Notes: generated by a model not told the origin, from the sequence alone. A stretch of DNA of 64,000 bases from Mycoplana rhizolycopersici (GCF_013378445.1 NZ_JABXYK010000013.1:1-64000), one strand, 5' to 3'. Positions 44,920 through 54,358 are shown, numbered from the stretch's first letter. Numbers and translations: made by a program.

Positions 44920-45275
44920 TTTTTAGAATGCAATACCCTTATGATCAGTGCGGCGCGCTTCGTCCCGGCAGACGCGTCCGTGGAGCGGCCGATCCGGATC
45001 AGGATTCCGATAAGAATCAGGCGATTCCCATGACTTTTTTCGTTATTTCTCGCCAAGCTCGCCTGCTTTTCTGCCGCAATCCCTCAATTCCCGCCGCGAA
45101 TTGAGAAAAGTCGAATTGTCTGCGGAATCTCGCCGACCTCACCTCCAAAGCGCCCAATGTTCGACAATCTTGACAGCCGGAAGGGCATCAGCCGCGCCCG
45201 GACTGACCTCACAATCCATCACCATGAGCTTTCTTCGCGGGACGAATTACCAACAATGCGCCTTGACAGGAAAAT

Positions 45276-45288
45276 TTTGTTCAACAAA
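45276..45288. promoter_or_regulatory. GntR operator ahead of the second GntR gene
   Basis: TTTGTT-c-AACAAA, a perfect palindrome 22 bases before the GTG start. Together with the site at 44909 it brackets the 432-base divergent space 44878-45309; the middle of that space holds no gene that I can support. Confidence 0.75.
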
Positions 45289-45309
45289 TTATAGAGCAAG
45301 GAGATACTC

Positions 45310-46005
45310 GTGCCCGAATCCGATCGCCCCCTCGTCCTTTCACAGACCGCTGCCGGACTGCTGCGCGACAAGATTCTGCGCGGGGAGCTGGCGCCGGGCA
45401 CGCCCTTGCGCGAGGTCATCTGGGCGGAAGCGTTGAACGTCTCCCGCAACACCCTGCGCGAGGCGTTGCGCGACCTTGTCGCCGAAGGCCTGATAGAGCA
45501 TCGCCCACACCATGGCGCGACCGTTCGCGCCCTGACGTCGGCCGAGATCAGCGAGATCTATACGATCCGCCTCACGCTCGAGCTTCGGGGCGTGACCTGC
45601 AGCGCCTACGCCTCGAAGGAGGCCATGGCCGAGTTGGTCGAGCGTGTCGAGGCGGTTCAGCGCGCCGCACTCGCGCGCGACTGGAAACAGAGCGGCACGG
45701 CGTCCCTCGAGTTCCACCGCCAGATCGTCAGTTTCATCGGCAGCCCTCGGCTGGATGAGCTGTTTGCTTCGGTCGCCGCGCAAGCGCGGCTTGCTTTTTC
45801 GCTTGCCAGCGACGCCCGCCGTTTCCAGGAGCCTTGGGTGGCGCGCGATGTCGAGATCTGCAGCATGCTCTGCGATGGCGACCGCGCAGGAGCATCCCGG
45901 GCACTTGAGCTCTATCTGCAGGAATCCGAGCGCGTCGTGCTGGAAGCGGCCCGATCCCACGGCCTGCCCCGCCCCTCCAGGACCGCGGCGCCCGCCCCGG
46001 ACTGA
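45310..46005 (+). CDS. GntR family regulator (FCD type)
   Basis: A 231-residue FadR-type regulator. Winged helix at residues ~10-75 (AAGLLRDKILRGELAPGTPL, VSRNTLREALRDLVAEGLIE), then an FCD domain (EFHRQIVSFIGSPRL). The GTG start at 45310 follows AAGGAG at 6 bases. Like the pxp2 regulator it keeps NTLREA in the recognition helix. It sits between the amino acid importer and the DUF1989 gene and likely controls both and itself. Confidence 0.9.
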   Translation: MPESDRPLVLSQTAAGLLRDKILRGELAPGTPLREVIWAEALNVSRNTLREALRDLVAEGLIEHRPHHGATVRALTSAEISEIYTIRLTLELRGVTCSAYASKEAMAELVERVEAVQRAALARDWKQSGTASLEFHRQIVSFIGSPRLDELFASVAAQARLAFSLASDARRFQEPWVARDVEICSMLCDGDRAGASRALELYLQESERVVLEAARSHGLPRPSRTAAPAPD

Positions 46006-46028
46006 CTTAAGACACGGAGAAAACAGGG

Positions 46029-46889
46029 ATGAAACCCCAGCCCATCACCAACGCCCCGCAGGATGCGGCGGCCCGCAAGGCCATCGCGCCCGTCATCTGC
46101 TATCCGGTCGAGACGCTGCCGCGCCCCGATCTGGCGACCTATCGCGCCGCGCGCGAAAAAGTCGAGCTTGTCGATCGCGTCACGGTTCCCGCACGCGATG
46201 CCGCCTGCTGGTCCGTTCCGGCCGGCCACTTCTGCCGTATCCTCTGCAGCGAGGGATCGCAGGTTGGCGACCTCAACCTGTTCAACGCCCACAATCTCAG
46301 TGAACGTCTCTATACCGGCAAGACGCGGGCTCTGAACGGCACCCATGTCGGCCTCGGCGATCAGCTGTTTTCGAACATGCCCTATCTGCGCCCGATCGCC
46401 ACCATCACCCACGACACGCTCGACTGGTATGGTTTCGACGAATTCGGCGGCTCGGTGCATGACGTGATCGGCACGCGCTGCGATCCCTATACCCACAATC
46501 TTCTCAGCCATGGCGGCCAGTATCACCACTGCTGCCACTCGAACCTCACCCGCGCCTTTGCCAAACAGACGGGCAAACCGCTTGCCGAAGCCGCCGACCA
46601 TATCCACGACGTCCTGAACGTGTTCATGTGCACCGGCTTCACCCGTGACACCGGCCAGTATTTCATGAAGGCGAGCCCGGTGCGCCCGGGCGACTATCTG
46701 GAGTTCTTCGCCGAAATCGATCTTCTCGGCTGCATGTCGGCCTGCCCCGGTGGAGACTGCTCGTCGGAGCATTCTTCCGACACGGCCGCCTGCTATCCGC
46801 TCGAAGTGGAGATCTACAGGCCGGCAGCATTGCCGGAAGGCTGGAAGCCGCCGCAGCTGAACGGCTATGACGGCTCGCACGGCGTCTGA
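46029..46889 (+). CDS. DUF1989 / urea carboxylase-associated family protein
   Basis: A 286-residue protein of the DUF1989 (urea carboxylase-associated) family. Typical stretches are VPARDAACWSVPAGHFCRIL, GSQVGDLNLFNAHN, TRCDPYTH and the cysteine motif CMSACPGGDC. Some family members are subunits of carboxyguanidine deiminase, acting after a biotin-dependent carboxylase; those come in pairs, whereas here only one is present. Its closeness to pxp2, 4 kb away, and the shared regulator fit action on a carboxylated nitrogen compound. It lies 23 bases after the GntR gene. A hairpin ends the transcript. Confidence 0.85.
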   Translation: MKPQPITNAPQDAAARKAIAPVICYPVETLPRPDLATYRAAREKVELVDRVTVPARDAACWSVPAGHFCRILCSEGSQVGDLNLFNAHNLSERLYTGKTRALNGTHVGLGDQLFSNMPYLRPIATITHDTLDWYGFDEFGGSVHDVIGTRCDPYTHNLLSHGGQYHHCCHSNLTRAFAKQTGKPLAEAADHIHDVLNVFMCTGFTRDTGQYFMKASPVRPGDYLEFFAEIDLLGCMSACPGGDCSSEHSSDTAACYPLEVEIYRPAALPEGWKPPQLNGYDGSHGV

Positions 46890-46902
46890 GGGTTGAGAAT
46901 TC

Positions 46903-46938
46903 GTGCCCCCTGCCACGCCTTGAGCGGGCAGGGGGCAC
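46903..46938. terminator. Two-way hairpin between convergent genes
   Basis: A perfect 12-bp stem GTGCCCCCTGCC (46903-46914) / GGCAGGGGGCAC (46927-46938) with a 12-base loop, placed between the ends of the DUF1989 gene and the M24 gene. There is no T run on either side, so it may act as a roadblock or 3' end protector rather than a classical terminator. Confidence 0.65.
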
Positions 46939-46961
46939 CACCGGCAAGCGCGGCGAAGGCC

Positions 46962-48089
46962 TCAGGAGGCCTGGCCGCCAAGGATCGCTCGGTCGGTTCG
47001 TGTCAATTTGACGCCACCATCTTTCCCGACCACCACCGTTTCGCTGAAACCCAGGCCCTGCGCGGTTGCATACAGGTGAAAGACCATTCCTTCTTCGAGC
47101 GGCCAGTCCGAGGTGGGGAGGAAGACGCGTGAGAAGTCACTGGTGCGCGGCGTGCGCGTATAGAGGCCGAGCGTATAGGCCGTCACGTTCTCGTAGAGAG
47201 GGCGCAGCCCCTGGCTGAGGGCGCCCTGTCGCATGATCGCGTCCACCTCGCTCGCCAGCACCCCCGCCTTCATCGCTTCGATCTGCCGGTCCTGCAAGGC
47301 GACGAGGCGTTCTGCGGCGGATACGAGTTCGGTAGCCGCCTGACCGACCACGATCGGCCGCATCATGCGCGCGCCGTAGTTTGCGACGCGCGGGATCAGC
47401 TCCACATGCAGTATCTCGCCGGGGCCGATGGCTTCGGTCTTGAAGACGCCGTGCAAGAACTCGTGGCTGCCGCTCGCCTTGACCACAGGACCGACTTCAC
47501 CGGTATCGGCGCCTTCTCGCAGGAAGACGGATGACGCGATCGCAGCTGCCTCCCGCGTGGTGAGGCCCGCCCCTGCCTCGTCGGCAATGGCGCGCATCGC
47601 CTTGTCCGCGATCTGCGACGCCTGCCGCAGGACCGCGACCTCGGCCGGGGATTTGATCCAACGCAGGCTGTCGCTGACACCCGGCATGGGAACAAAGCAT
47701 GCCTGCGGCAGGAGATCGACAAGCCTGGCGAACGTCGCAGCGCTCATGCTGTAGGAATTGGTGTCGAGACCGATCCGCGCCGCCCCGAAGCCACGCGCGC
47801 GGATGCTGTCGGCTATCGCCGTTTGCGGTTCCTCGGTGTCGGCAAAGCCGGCGACGTCGGAAATCCAGCTTTTCTCACGGCAGGGCGCCTCGTCCAGCGC
47901 CCGCAAGGCGAACCAGGCCTTGCCGTCACGCGACAGGAATGCCGCGCGGTACATCGTCTCCGAGACGGTATAGCCGGTGAGCCAGGCTAGCAACTCGCCG
48001 CTGTCCACCAGAAAGAGATCGACATCGGCGGCCGCCATGGCGGCGACCGTCCTTAACACGCGCCGATCATACTCGCCGCGGGAAAACAT
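46962..48089 (-). CDS. M24 family (creatinase/prolidase-type) hydrolase with altered metal site
   Basis: A 375-residue protein with the N-terminal creatinase domain and a C-terminal pita-bread domain. The usual metal ligands DxG...D-T-R are not kept: that region reads ILHVELIPRVANYGARM, and the pattern after it is also changed, though ASGSHEFLHG and the late ETVVVG glutamate remain. Metal-free family members such as creatinase and ectoine hydrolase act on C-N bonds, so it may be such an enzyme rather than a prolidase. Last gene of the peptide operon, two bases after the M20 gene. Confidence 0.85.
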   Translation of the reverse strand: MFSRGEYDRRVLRTVAAMAAADVDLFLVDSGELLAWLTGYTVSETMYRAAFLSRDGKAWFALRALDEAPCREKSWISDVAGFADTEEPQTAIADSIRARGFGAARIGLDTNSYSMSAATFARLVDLLPQACFVPMPGVSDSLRWIKSPAEVAVLRQASQIADKAMRAIADEAGAGLTTREAAAIASSVFLREGADTGEVGPVVKASGSHEFLHGVFKTEAIGPGEILHVELIPRVANYGARMMRPIVVGQAATELVSAAERLVALQDRQIEAMKAGVLASEVDAIMRQGALSQGLRPLYENVTAYTLGLYTRTPRTSDFSRVFLPTSDWPLEEGMVFHLYATAQGLGFSETVVVGKDGGVKLTRTDRAILGGQAS

Positions 48090-48091
48090 GA

Positions 48092-49318
48092 TCAGGCGAC
48101 CTCGCAGATATCGAGGATCGTCAGCATGTAGATCTTGATCATGTCGATGAAGTCAACAATGTCGACGCGTTCGTCCGGCATGGTGTTGTAGCGTCCGCCG
48201 GGGCCGCACACGATCCCTTCCATGCCTGTCTCGTGATAGAGATGACCCGCATCCGTCCCATAGAAGCGCGTCGGCGTGATGGCGCCGGTCGGCTGCGGTT
48301 CGCCGCGCACCGCCTCGTAGGCGGCATTGATCGACTTGACGATCCGCGATTCCGGGGAGACCTCGAAGGGCGGCATCAGGGGACGGCCTTCGATCATTTC
48401 CGGAACGAGCTTGGCCTTCAGGCCGGGGAAGCGCCTTTCCAGTTCGCGCAGTTCGGCGTCGAGATCGGCCAGAACGCCTTCCTGCGTCTGTCCCGGCGCA
48501 TAGCGGCACGAGCCTCTGAGGCGCACGAAATCGGCTACCTGCGGCGGGCGCCATTCTTCGAGCTCGCGGCCGAGCGCGCCATGGACGACGCCGACATGGC
48601 CGCGATTGATGGAGCGATGAACATCGCTTCGCGCGCCGCTGAACGTCATGGCGTTGATGCGCGGGATCAGGTCGCAGGCCGCCGCGATCGCATCGACGGC
48701 TTCCTCACGCTTGGAAAGATGACGGGTATCACCGGTCAGTTCGATCACAAAGCTCAGGGCCGCTGCGTGCATCGTCACGGCGACGAGATCGCTGGGCTCG
48801 CTGTTGATGAAATAGTCCGCCTTCATACCGCCCTTGATCGCGGCAAGGGTGCCCACGCCGCCCTGAAGCTCGCCGACCACGAAGGTGAGGATAACGTCGC
48901 CCTTCAGCCTGATTCCCGCGTCGAGCAGGGTCTTGAGCGCGCAAAAATAGGCCGCGTCGCCCGCCTTCATATTGGATACGCCGATCCCGTAGATGAACTT
49001 GTCGTCCACCAGTCCGCCATAGGGATCGACCGTCCAGCCCTCGGTTACGGGGTTCGTGTCGAGATGACCGTTGAACAGCAGGCTCTTGCCGCCGCCTGTG
49101 CCCTTGAGGCGGCCGATGGTGTTGAACCGGCGCCCTTCGTCGAAGGGCTGCAGCTCCGCCTCGACGCCGATCTTCCTCAGCTCCTCGGCCATGTAGCGCG
49201 CCAACTCGCGCTCGCCCTCGGTTTCGGAATGGCTCTTGTGGCGGACCATCTTCGACAGAAAGTCGAGGCAGGCCTTCTCGTCGATCCATTCGACGAGCGA
49301 TTTCGGGTCCATTTTCAT
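48092..49318 (-). CDS. M20 family peptidase homologue with altered metal site
   Basis: A 408-residue protein of the ArgE/DapE/carboxypeptidase G2 family. H85-x-D87 (GHLDTN) is kept. The bridging aspartate in the usual G-R-G-x-x-D-M-K-G is Asn116 (GVSNMKAG), and the glutamate pair is E150-L151 (VGELQGG), so two metal ligands are lost. NSEPSDLV and TDAGHLYHE are recognisable. The changes suggest a metal-poor or altered enzyme. It follows the fused ATPase gene by 20 bases. Confidence 0.85.
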   Translation of the reverse strand: MKMDPKSLVEWIDEKACLDFLSKMVRHKSHSETEGERELARYMAEELRKIGVEAELQPFDEGRRFNTIGRLKGTGGGKSLLFNGHLDTNPVTEGWTVDPYGGLVDDKFIYGIGVSNMKAGDAAYFCALKTLLDAGIRLKGDVILTFVVGELQGGVGTLAAIKGGMKADYFINSEPSDLVAVTMHAAALSFVIELTGDTRHLSKREEAVDAIAAACDLIPRINAMTFSGARSDVHRSINRGHVGVVHGALGRELEEWRPPQVADFVRLRGSCRYAPGQTQEGVLADLDAELRELERRFPGLKAKLVPEMIEGRPLMPPFEVSPESRIVKSINAAYEAVRGEPQPTGAITPTRFYGTDAGHLYHETGMEGIVCGPGGRYNTMPDERVDIVDFIDMIKIYMLTILDICEVA

Positions 49319-49338
49319 GCTCCTAACATTTGCAAGAA

Positions 49339-50970
49339 TTACGCGGCCGACCCGACAGGGGGCGGGACCGCGTCCAGCAGGCGGCGCGTGTAGTCGGCGC
49401 GCTGCGGGCTATCGATCTGGTCGGCGGGGGCGATCTCGATCAGGTCGCCGCGATACATCACCGCTATGCGATGGGCGATCTGGCGAATGAGGTTGAGATC
49501 GTGGGTGATGAAGAGATAGGCGGTGTTACCCGCCTTCTGCAGCTCCAGCAGCAATTGCACGATCGACGCCTGCACGGAGACGTCGAGCGCGGAGGTGATC
49601 TCGTCACAGATCACCAGCTTCGGCCGGGAGGCGAAAGCGCGTGCAATGGCGACGCGTTGCTTTTCCCCGCCCGACAATTGGTGCGGATAGCGGCTTGCAT
49701 GCGTTCGAGGCAGGCGAACCTGCTCGAGCATGTCGCCGATCTGCTGATCGAGGTTGGCGGCGTCGCCGTAGAGCTTCAGCGGCCGCGACAGGATCTCGCC
49801 GATCCGCTGGCGCGGGTTGAGCGAGGCGTCAGGATGCTGGAAGATGATCTGGACGTCCTTGCGGTAGACCGTGTTCATGTCCTTGAGGCCGGTGATCGGC
49901 CTGCCGTCGAACCAGATCTTGCCCTCGAAGGGGTTCAGGCCCGTCATGGCCTTGGCGAGCGTCGATTTGCCCGAGCCCGATTCGCCCACGATGCCGAGAA
50001 TCTCGCCCTGGTTGACGCTCAGGCTCACGGCACGGTTACCCGTCACCCTCTCATGCTTGCGCCCCGTTAGCGCCGCCAGAAACGGCTTTCTGCCATAGTG
50101 GACGCTGACGTCCTCGACCCTGACCAGAGGCTGGGCATCGGTCGGAACCTGACCTGCGACCAGGCGGCGGCGGGGATCGGGCACCGCGGCGATCAGTTCG
50201 CGCGTATAGTCCTGTCGGGGAGTGGTGAAGATTTCTCCCACGCTCCCCTGCTCGACGAGCTCGCCGCGGCGGATCACGGCCACCCGGCCGGCCGTTCTCG
50301 AAACGAGCGCCAGATCGTGCGAGATGTAGAGGGAGGCGACCCCTGTCTCGGCTTGCAGCTCGACGAACAGGTCCAAAATCTGACGCGACGTTATCACGTC
50401 GAGCGCGGTTGTCGGCTCGTCGAAGATGATGCATTCCGGGTTACAGGCAAAGGCGGTGGCGATGACCACCCGCTGCTTCTCGCCGCCGGAGGCCTCATGC
50501 GGCATACGGTGCATCATCGCCGCCGGTGTCTTCAGCCCGACGCGGGCGAGCATCGCTTCGCCTTCGCTCCAGGCCTGCTTCCTGGTGAGGCCGCGGTGAC
50601 GCACCAGCACTTCCGAAAGCTGCGAGCCGAGTGACAGTGTCGGGTTCAGCGACGTGCTGGGGTCCTGGAACACCATACTGATGCGCTTGCCGCGCATGTT
50701 CTCGATTTCCGAGGACGATTTCTGTGCGAGATCTTCTCCGCTCAAGAGGATCTTGCCGCTCGTCTCGCGCGCATTGCCGGGCAGGTAGCGCATGATCGAC
50801 CATGCAAGCGACGTCTTGCCGGAGCCGGATTCCCCGACGAGGCCGAGGATTTCTCCGCGCGCGATTTCGAGACTGATGTCCTTCAGCGCATGGAACGTTC
50901 CGTTCGCGGTTTTATAGTCGAGCGAGTAGTTCCGCACGTCGAGGACGGCATTTTTGGTGTTGTCTGTCAT
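49339..50970 (-). CDS. Peptide/nickel-type ABC transporter, double ATPase (DppDF-like)
   Basis: A 543-residue protein with two ABC domains. The first has GESGSGKTS (46-54) and ASGGEKQR; the second has GESGSGKST and LSGGEKQR; both have complete Walker B and H-loops (ISHDLALV, ITHDLNLI). One chain therefore supplies both ATPases for the permeases downstream of it in the operon order. The ATG at 50970 is eight bases from the permease stop; the longer open frame upstream lies in the permease gene. Confidence 0.94.
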   Translation of the reverse strand: MTDNTKNAVLDVRNYSLDYKTANGTFHALKDISLEIARGEILGLVGESGSGKTSLAWSIMRYLPGNARETSGKILLSGEDLAQKSSSEIENMRGKRISMVFQDPSTSLNPTLSLGSQLSEVLVRHRGLTRKQAWSEGEAMLARVGLKTPAAMMHRMPHEASGGEKQRVVIATAFACNPECIIFDEPTTALDVITSRQILDLFVELQAETGVASLYISHDLALVSRTAGRVAVIRRGELVEQGSVGEIFTTPRQDYTRELIAAVPDPRRRLVAGQVPTDAQPLVRVEDVSVHYGRKPFLAALTGRKHERVTGNRAVSLSVNQGEILGIVGESGSGKSTLAKAMTGLNPFEGKIWFDGRPITGLKDMNTVYRKDVQIIFQHPDASLNPRQRIGEILSRPLKLYGDAANLDQQIGDMLEQVRLPRTHASRYPHQLSGGEKQRVAIARAFASRPKLVICDEITSALDVSVQASIVQLLLELQKAGNTAYLFITHDLNLIRQIAHRIAVMYRGDLIEIAPADQIDSPQRADYTRRLLDAVPPPVGSAA

Positions 50971-50978
50971 GATCGTCC

Positions 50979-51803
50979 TCACGTCCGCGGATTGAGCGCG
51001 TCGCGCAGGCCGTCGCCAAGCAGGTTGAAGCCCACGGCGACGATTGCGATGGCGGCGCTCGGCCAGATGAGAATGCCGGCGCTCAGGTGCATGTATCTCC
51101 GGGCCTCGGAGACCATCAGCCCCCATTCGGCGGCAGGCGGCTGGGCGCCCAGGCCGAGGAAGCTCAGCGTTGCAAACAGCATCACGGCGAAGGACACACG
51201 GATGGTCATCTCGACCACGATCGGCGCGATGACGTTGGGCAGCATTTCCCGCATCACGATGTAGGAGGAGCCTTCGCCGCGGGCGATCGCCGCATTGACG
51301 TAGTCCTGCTTGCGGACGGCCAGCGCCACGCTGCGGGTGATGCGCGCCATGCCCGGCGCAAAGGCGATCGCGACGGCTACCAGTGCATTGATTGTGCTGG
51401 AGCCGAGCAGGTTGACGATGAGCAGCGCAAACAGCAGGCTAGGGATCGACATGACCGCATCGATCGTGCGCATGATGAATTCGTCGGCGCGCCCGCCCAT
51501 GAATGCCGACGCGGTGCCGACGATGGCGCCGATGAGCGTTCCGACGATGGTGGCGAACACGGCCATGGTGACGGTCGCGCGGGCGCCGATCAGAAGACGG
51601 CTGAAGATGTCGCGGCCGTACTGATCCGTGCCGAGCCAGAAGGCCGTGCTCGGCCCCTTGTAGCGGGCAAGCGGCGACAGCGCCTCGGGATCATGGGGCG
51701 CAAGCGTTGGGCCGAGAACCACGGCCACCAGCACCAGCGCCACCAGCGTGACGCCGATGGCGCCCTGCGGCGTGCGCAGCAGGCGTTTCAGGAACTCAAT
51801 CAT
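50979..51803 (-). CDS. Peptide ABC transporter permease, DppC type
   Basis: A 274-residue permease with the DppC start (MIEFLKRLLRTPQGAIGVTL, then a long first helix) and TDQYGRDIFSRLLIGAR, typical of the family. The ATPase-contact region is YVNAAIARGEGSSYIVMREM. The ATG at 51803 overlaps the DppB stop by 8 bases. Confidence 0.93.
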   Translation of the reverse strand: MIEFLKRLLRTPQGAIGVTLVALVLVAVVLGPTLAPHDPEALSPLARYKGPSTAFWLGTDQYGRDIFSRLLIGARATVTMAVFATIVGTLIGAIVGTASAFMGGRADEFIMRTIDAVMSIPSLLFALLIVNLLGSSTINALVAVAIAFAPGMARITRSVALAVRKQDYVNAAIARGEGSSYIVMREMLPNVIAPIVVEMTIRVSFAVMLFATLSFLGLGAQPPAAEWGLMVSEARRYMHLSAGILIWPSAAIAIVAVGFNLLGDGLRDALNPRT

Positions 51804-52743
51804 ACTGGATCCTCTTGTCGAGCCAGGCATAGAGGATGTCGGCGACGAAATTGACGATGGAGTAGGTGGCGGCCATGATCAGAACACCCGCCTGGATTGC
51901 CGGGAGATCGCGCGCCTGAATGGCGACGATGAGTTGCCGGCCGATGCCAGGGATGGCGAAGATTTCTTCCACCACGATGACCCCGCCCAGCAGATATCCC
52001 ACGTCAAGGGCGACGATCGTGATGGTCGGCAGCAGAGCGTTGCGCAGGGCGTGGCGTCGCAGCACCGTGCCGCCGGATAGGCCCTTCATCCGCGCAGCGC
52101 GGATGTAATCGGTGTGCAGGACATCGACCAGTTCGGAACGCACCATGCGCGAGACATGCGCGATCAGGATGATCGAGATTACGCAGACCGGAAGGACGAG
52201 ATAGCGGATGCCGTCGACGAAATTCTCGGTCAGCGGCACGTAGCCCGTCGGCGGCAGCCACTTCATCAGATCGGCGAAGAACAGGACTGCGAGGGTCGCG
52301 GTGACAAATTCCGGAAGCGACACGCCGGCGTAGGAAACGAGGCTGACGACCATGTCGGCAACCTTGCCGCGCCGGATCGCAGCGATGATGCCGAGCGGGA
52401 TCGCCAGCACCAGCATCAGCCCGATCGACAGCACCGCCAGCAGCAGCGAGCGACCGAGCGCTTCGAACATGATCGGGCCGACCGGCTGGCCGGTGCGCAG
52501 GGACGTGCCGAAATCGCCCTGCAGCAGTGAGCCCAGCCAATGCCCGTACTGCGCCCAGATCGGCGCGTCGAGGCCCATGGATTGACGCAAGGCGTTCAAC
52601 GCCTCGTCCGTCGCGTTTTCACCGAGCATCATCACCGCGGCATCGGCCGGCAGGACCTGCGTGATGGCGAAGACGATGAGCGACACGACGAACAGCGTGT
52701 AGACGATCATCATCAGTCGCTTGAGGATGTAGTTTGGAGACAC
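51796..52743 (-). CDS. Peptide ABC transporter permease, DppB type
   Basis: A 315-residue permease starting MSPNYILKRLMMIVYTLFVV, with GDFGTSLRTGQPV and YIRAARMKGLSGGTVLRRHA, both DppB hallmarks. It forms the channel with DppC. A 64-base gap with a small hairpin (CGCGG-attg-CCGCG, 52773-52786) separates it from the binding protein gene. Confidence 0.93.
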   Translation of the reverse strand: MSPNYILKRLMMIVYTLFVVSLIVFAITQVLPADAAVMMLGENATDEALNALRQSMGLDAPIWAQYGHWLGSLLQGDFGTSLRTGQPVGPIMFEALGRSLLLAVLSIGLMLVLAIPLGIIAAIRRGKVADMVVSLVSYAGVSLPEFVTATLAVLFFADLMKWLPPTGYVPLTENFVDGIRYLVLPVCVISIILIAHVSRMVRSELVDVLHTDYIRAARMKGLSGGTVLRRHALRNALLPTITIVALDVGYLLGGVIVVEEIFAIPGIGRQLIVAIQARDLPAIQAGVLIMAATYSIVNFVADILYAWLDKRIQYD

Positions 52744-52807
52744 GGAACCGTCCTTGCCGGTTGGGAGCCGGACGCGGATTGCCGCGCGCCCGGCCGCTCT
52801 TGTGCAA

Positions 52808-54358
52808 TCAGCCGCGCTTGGGAGCGTCTTCCGTCAGGGAGACGTAGTCGAGGCGGAAAACGGATGCGCGCGGATGCGCCTCGAAGCCCTGCACCCAGCT
52901 GCGCTTTGCCGCAAGGACATCGAAGAAGGCCGGGACGATCGAAGGAACCTCTTCATTCATCAGTTCCTGGGCCTTGGTATAGAGCTCGGAGCGCTTGGCC
53001 TCGTCTGTCGTGGCCCGGGCTTCCGCCACCAGCGCGTCGAAGTCCTTGTTGTTCCAGCGCGTCTCGTTCCACGAGGCATCGGACGTGTAGAGCAGCTTGA
53101 AGATCCCGTCGGGCGTCGGCTGCATGTTGTAGAAGCCGACATAGAAGCTGCCCTTCTTCCAGACCTGCTCCAGATAGGTGGCGTGCGGCATCGTCTGCAC
53201 ATTGATGGTGACGCCTGCCTCCTTGGCCATTTCCTTCAGCGCGACGGCAAGCTGGGTGCGCACGGCGGGACGATCCGAGGCGATCAGCGTGGCTTCGAAG
53301 CCGTCCGGATAGCCCGCTTCAGCGAGGAGCTTCTTGGCTTCCTCGATGTTCTTCTCGCGCCTGGCGATATCCTTGAAGAAGCGGTAGGAGGGGTTCAGCG
53401 GCGTGTCGTTGCCCAGCGTGCCGAAGCCTTCGGTCACGAACTGGAGCATCGCCTCGCGATCGACCGTCAGGGCGATGGCGCGGCGGACGCGGGCGTCGTT
53501 GAAGGGGGCCGTGTCGCAGCCGAAGTTGATGTTGCAGAACTGACCCGAGGCGACGCGCAGGACGTCGACGCCGTCATTGCCGTCAAGACGGAGGTATTCC
53601 GTCGGCTGCAGCGTGGAGATGACGTCGATGTCGCCGGAAATCATCGCCGAGCCTTCGGCCGAGGTGTCGGGGAACACCTGCACCTCGACGCGGTCGAGAT
53701 AGGGGCGCGCCGGGTCGTAGTAGTCCGGGTTGCGCTCGACCGCGATCAGGCGGTCCGGCTCATAGCTTGCAAGCTTGAACGGGCCGGTACCGACCGCCTT
53801 GGACGAAAGGCTCTTCAGGTCGCCATTGGCGATGGCGGCAGGAATGATGCGGGCCGTCGGGTAGGCAACGGCGACGGGAAGATCCGCATAGGCCGTGGTC
53901 AGCTTAAAGAGGACCGTTACAGGATCGACGGCCACGACATCCGCGATCGGGCCGACATTGTTGCGGCCGGGCGAAGCGGTCTCGGGGTTCAGAATCGCCT
54001 TGAAGGTCGCAGCCACATCCTCGGCGGTGAAGGGCGAGCCGTCGTGGAACTTGACGCCGTCGCGCAGCTTGAAGGTCCATTCCGTCAGGGCGTCGTTCGG
54101 CGTCCAGCTCTCCGCCAGATCGGGCTCCAGCGACATGTCGCCCTTCAGGCGCGTCAGGTTGCTGTAGAGCAGTTCGGTGATCATGTATTCCGGATTGACG
54201 CGGGTCAGCAGCGGATGGATGACGCTTGCGGCCTGGTCGATGGAGATGCGCAAGGTGCCGCCCTTGGCCGGCGCTGCGGCCAGGGCGAAGCCTGCGGAAG
54301 GCATCGCCAGCAGGGCTGCGGTTCCTGCGAGGAAGAAGCGGCGGTTCATTTCAAGCAT
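52808..54358 (-). CDS. Peptide ABC transporter substrate-binding protein (family 5)
   Basis: A 516-residue DppA/OppA-type protein. The N-terminus MLEMNRRFFLAGTAALLAMP is a twin-arginine signal (R6-R7), cut near residue ~28. The mature part shows LAESWTPNDALTEWTFKLRD and GVKFHDGSPFTAEDV, family landmarks. Its ATG at 54358 follows a purine-rich site; the upstream open frame is out of character. It delivers peptides or similar compounds to DppBC. Confidence 0.93.
   Translation of the reverse strand: MLEMNRRFFLAGTAALLAMPSAGFALAAAPAKGGTLRISIDQAASVIHPLLTRVNPEYMITELLYSNLTRLKGDMSLEPDLAESWTPNDALTEWTFKLRDGVKFHDGSPFTAEDVAATFKAILNPETASPGRNNVGPIADVVAVDPVTVLFKLTTAYADLPVAVAYPTARIIPAAIANGDLKSLSSKAVGTGPFKLASYEPDRLIAVERNPDYYDPARPYLDRVEVQVFPDTSAEGSAMISGDIDVISTLQPTEYLRLDGNDGVDVLRVASGQFCNINFGCDTAPFNDARVRRAIALTVDREAMLQFVTEGFGTLGNDTPLNPSYRFFKDIARREKNIEEAKKLLAEAGYPDGFEATLIASDRPAVRTQLAVALKEMAKEAGVTINVQTMPHATYLEQVWKKGSFYVGFYNMQPTPDGIFKLLYTSDASWNETRWNNKDFDALVAEARATTDEAKRSELYTKAQELMNEEVPSIVPAFFDVLAAKRSWVQGFEAHPRASVFRLDYVSLTEDAPKRG

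Noticed and set aside
42586-45033. An 815-codon open frame on the + strand opposite the amino acid importer
   Set aside because: The opposite strand has a clear permease-ATPase fusion and binding protein; this translation has no recognisable domain.
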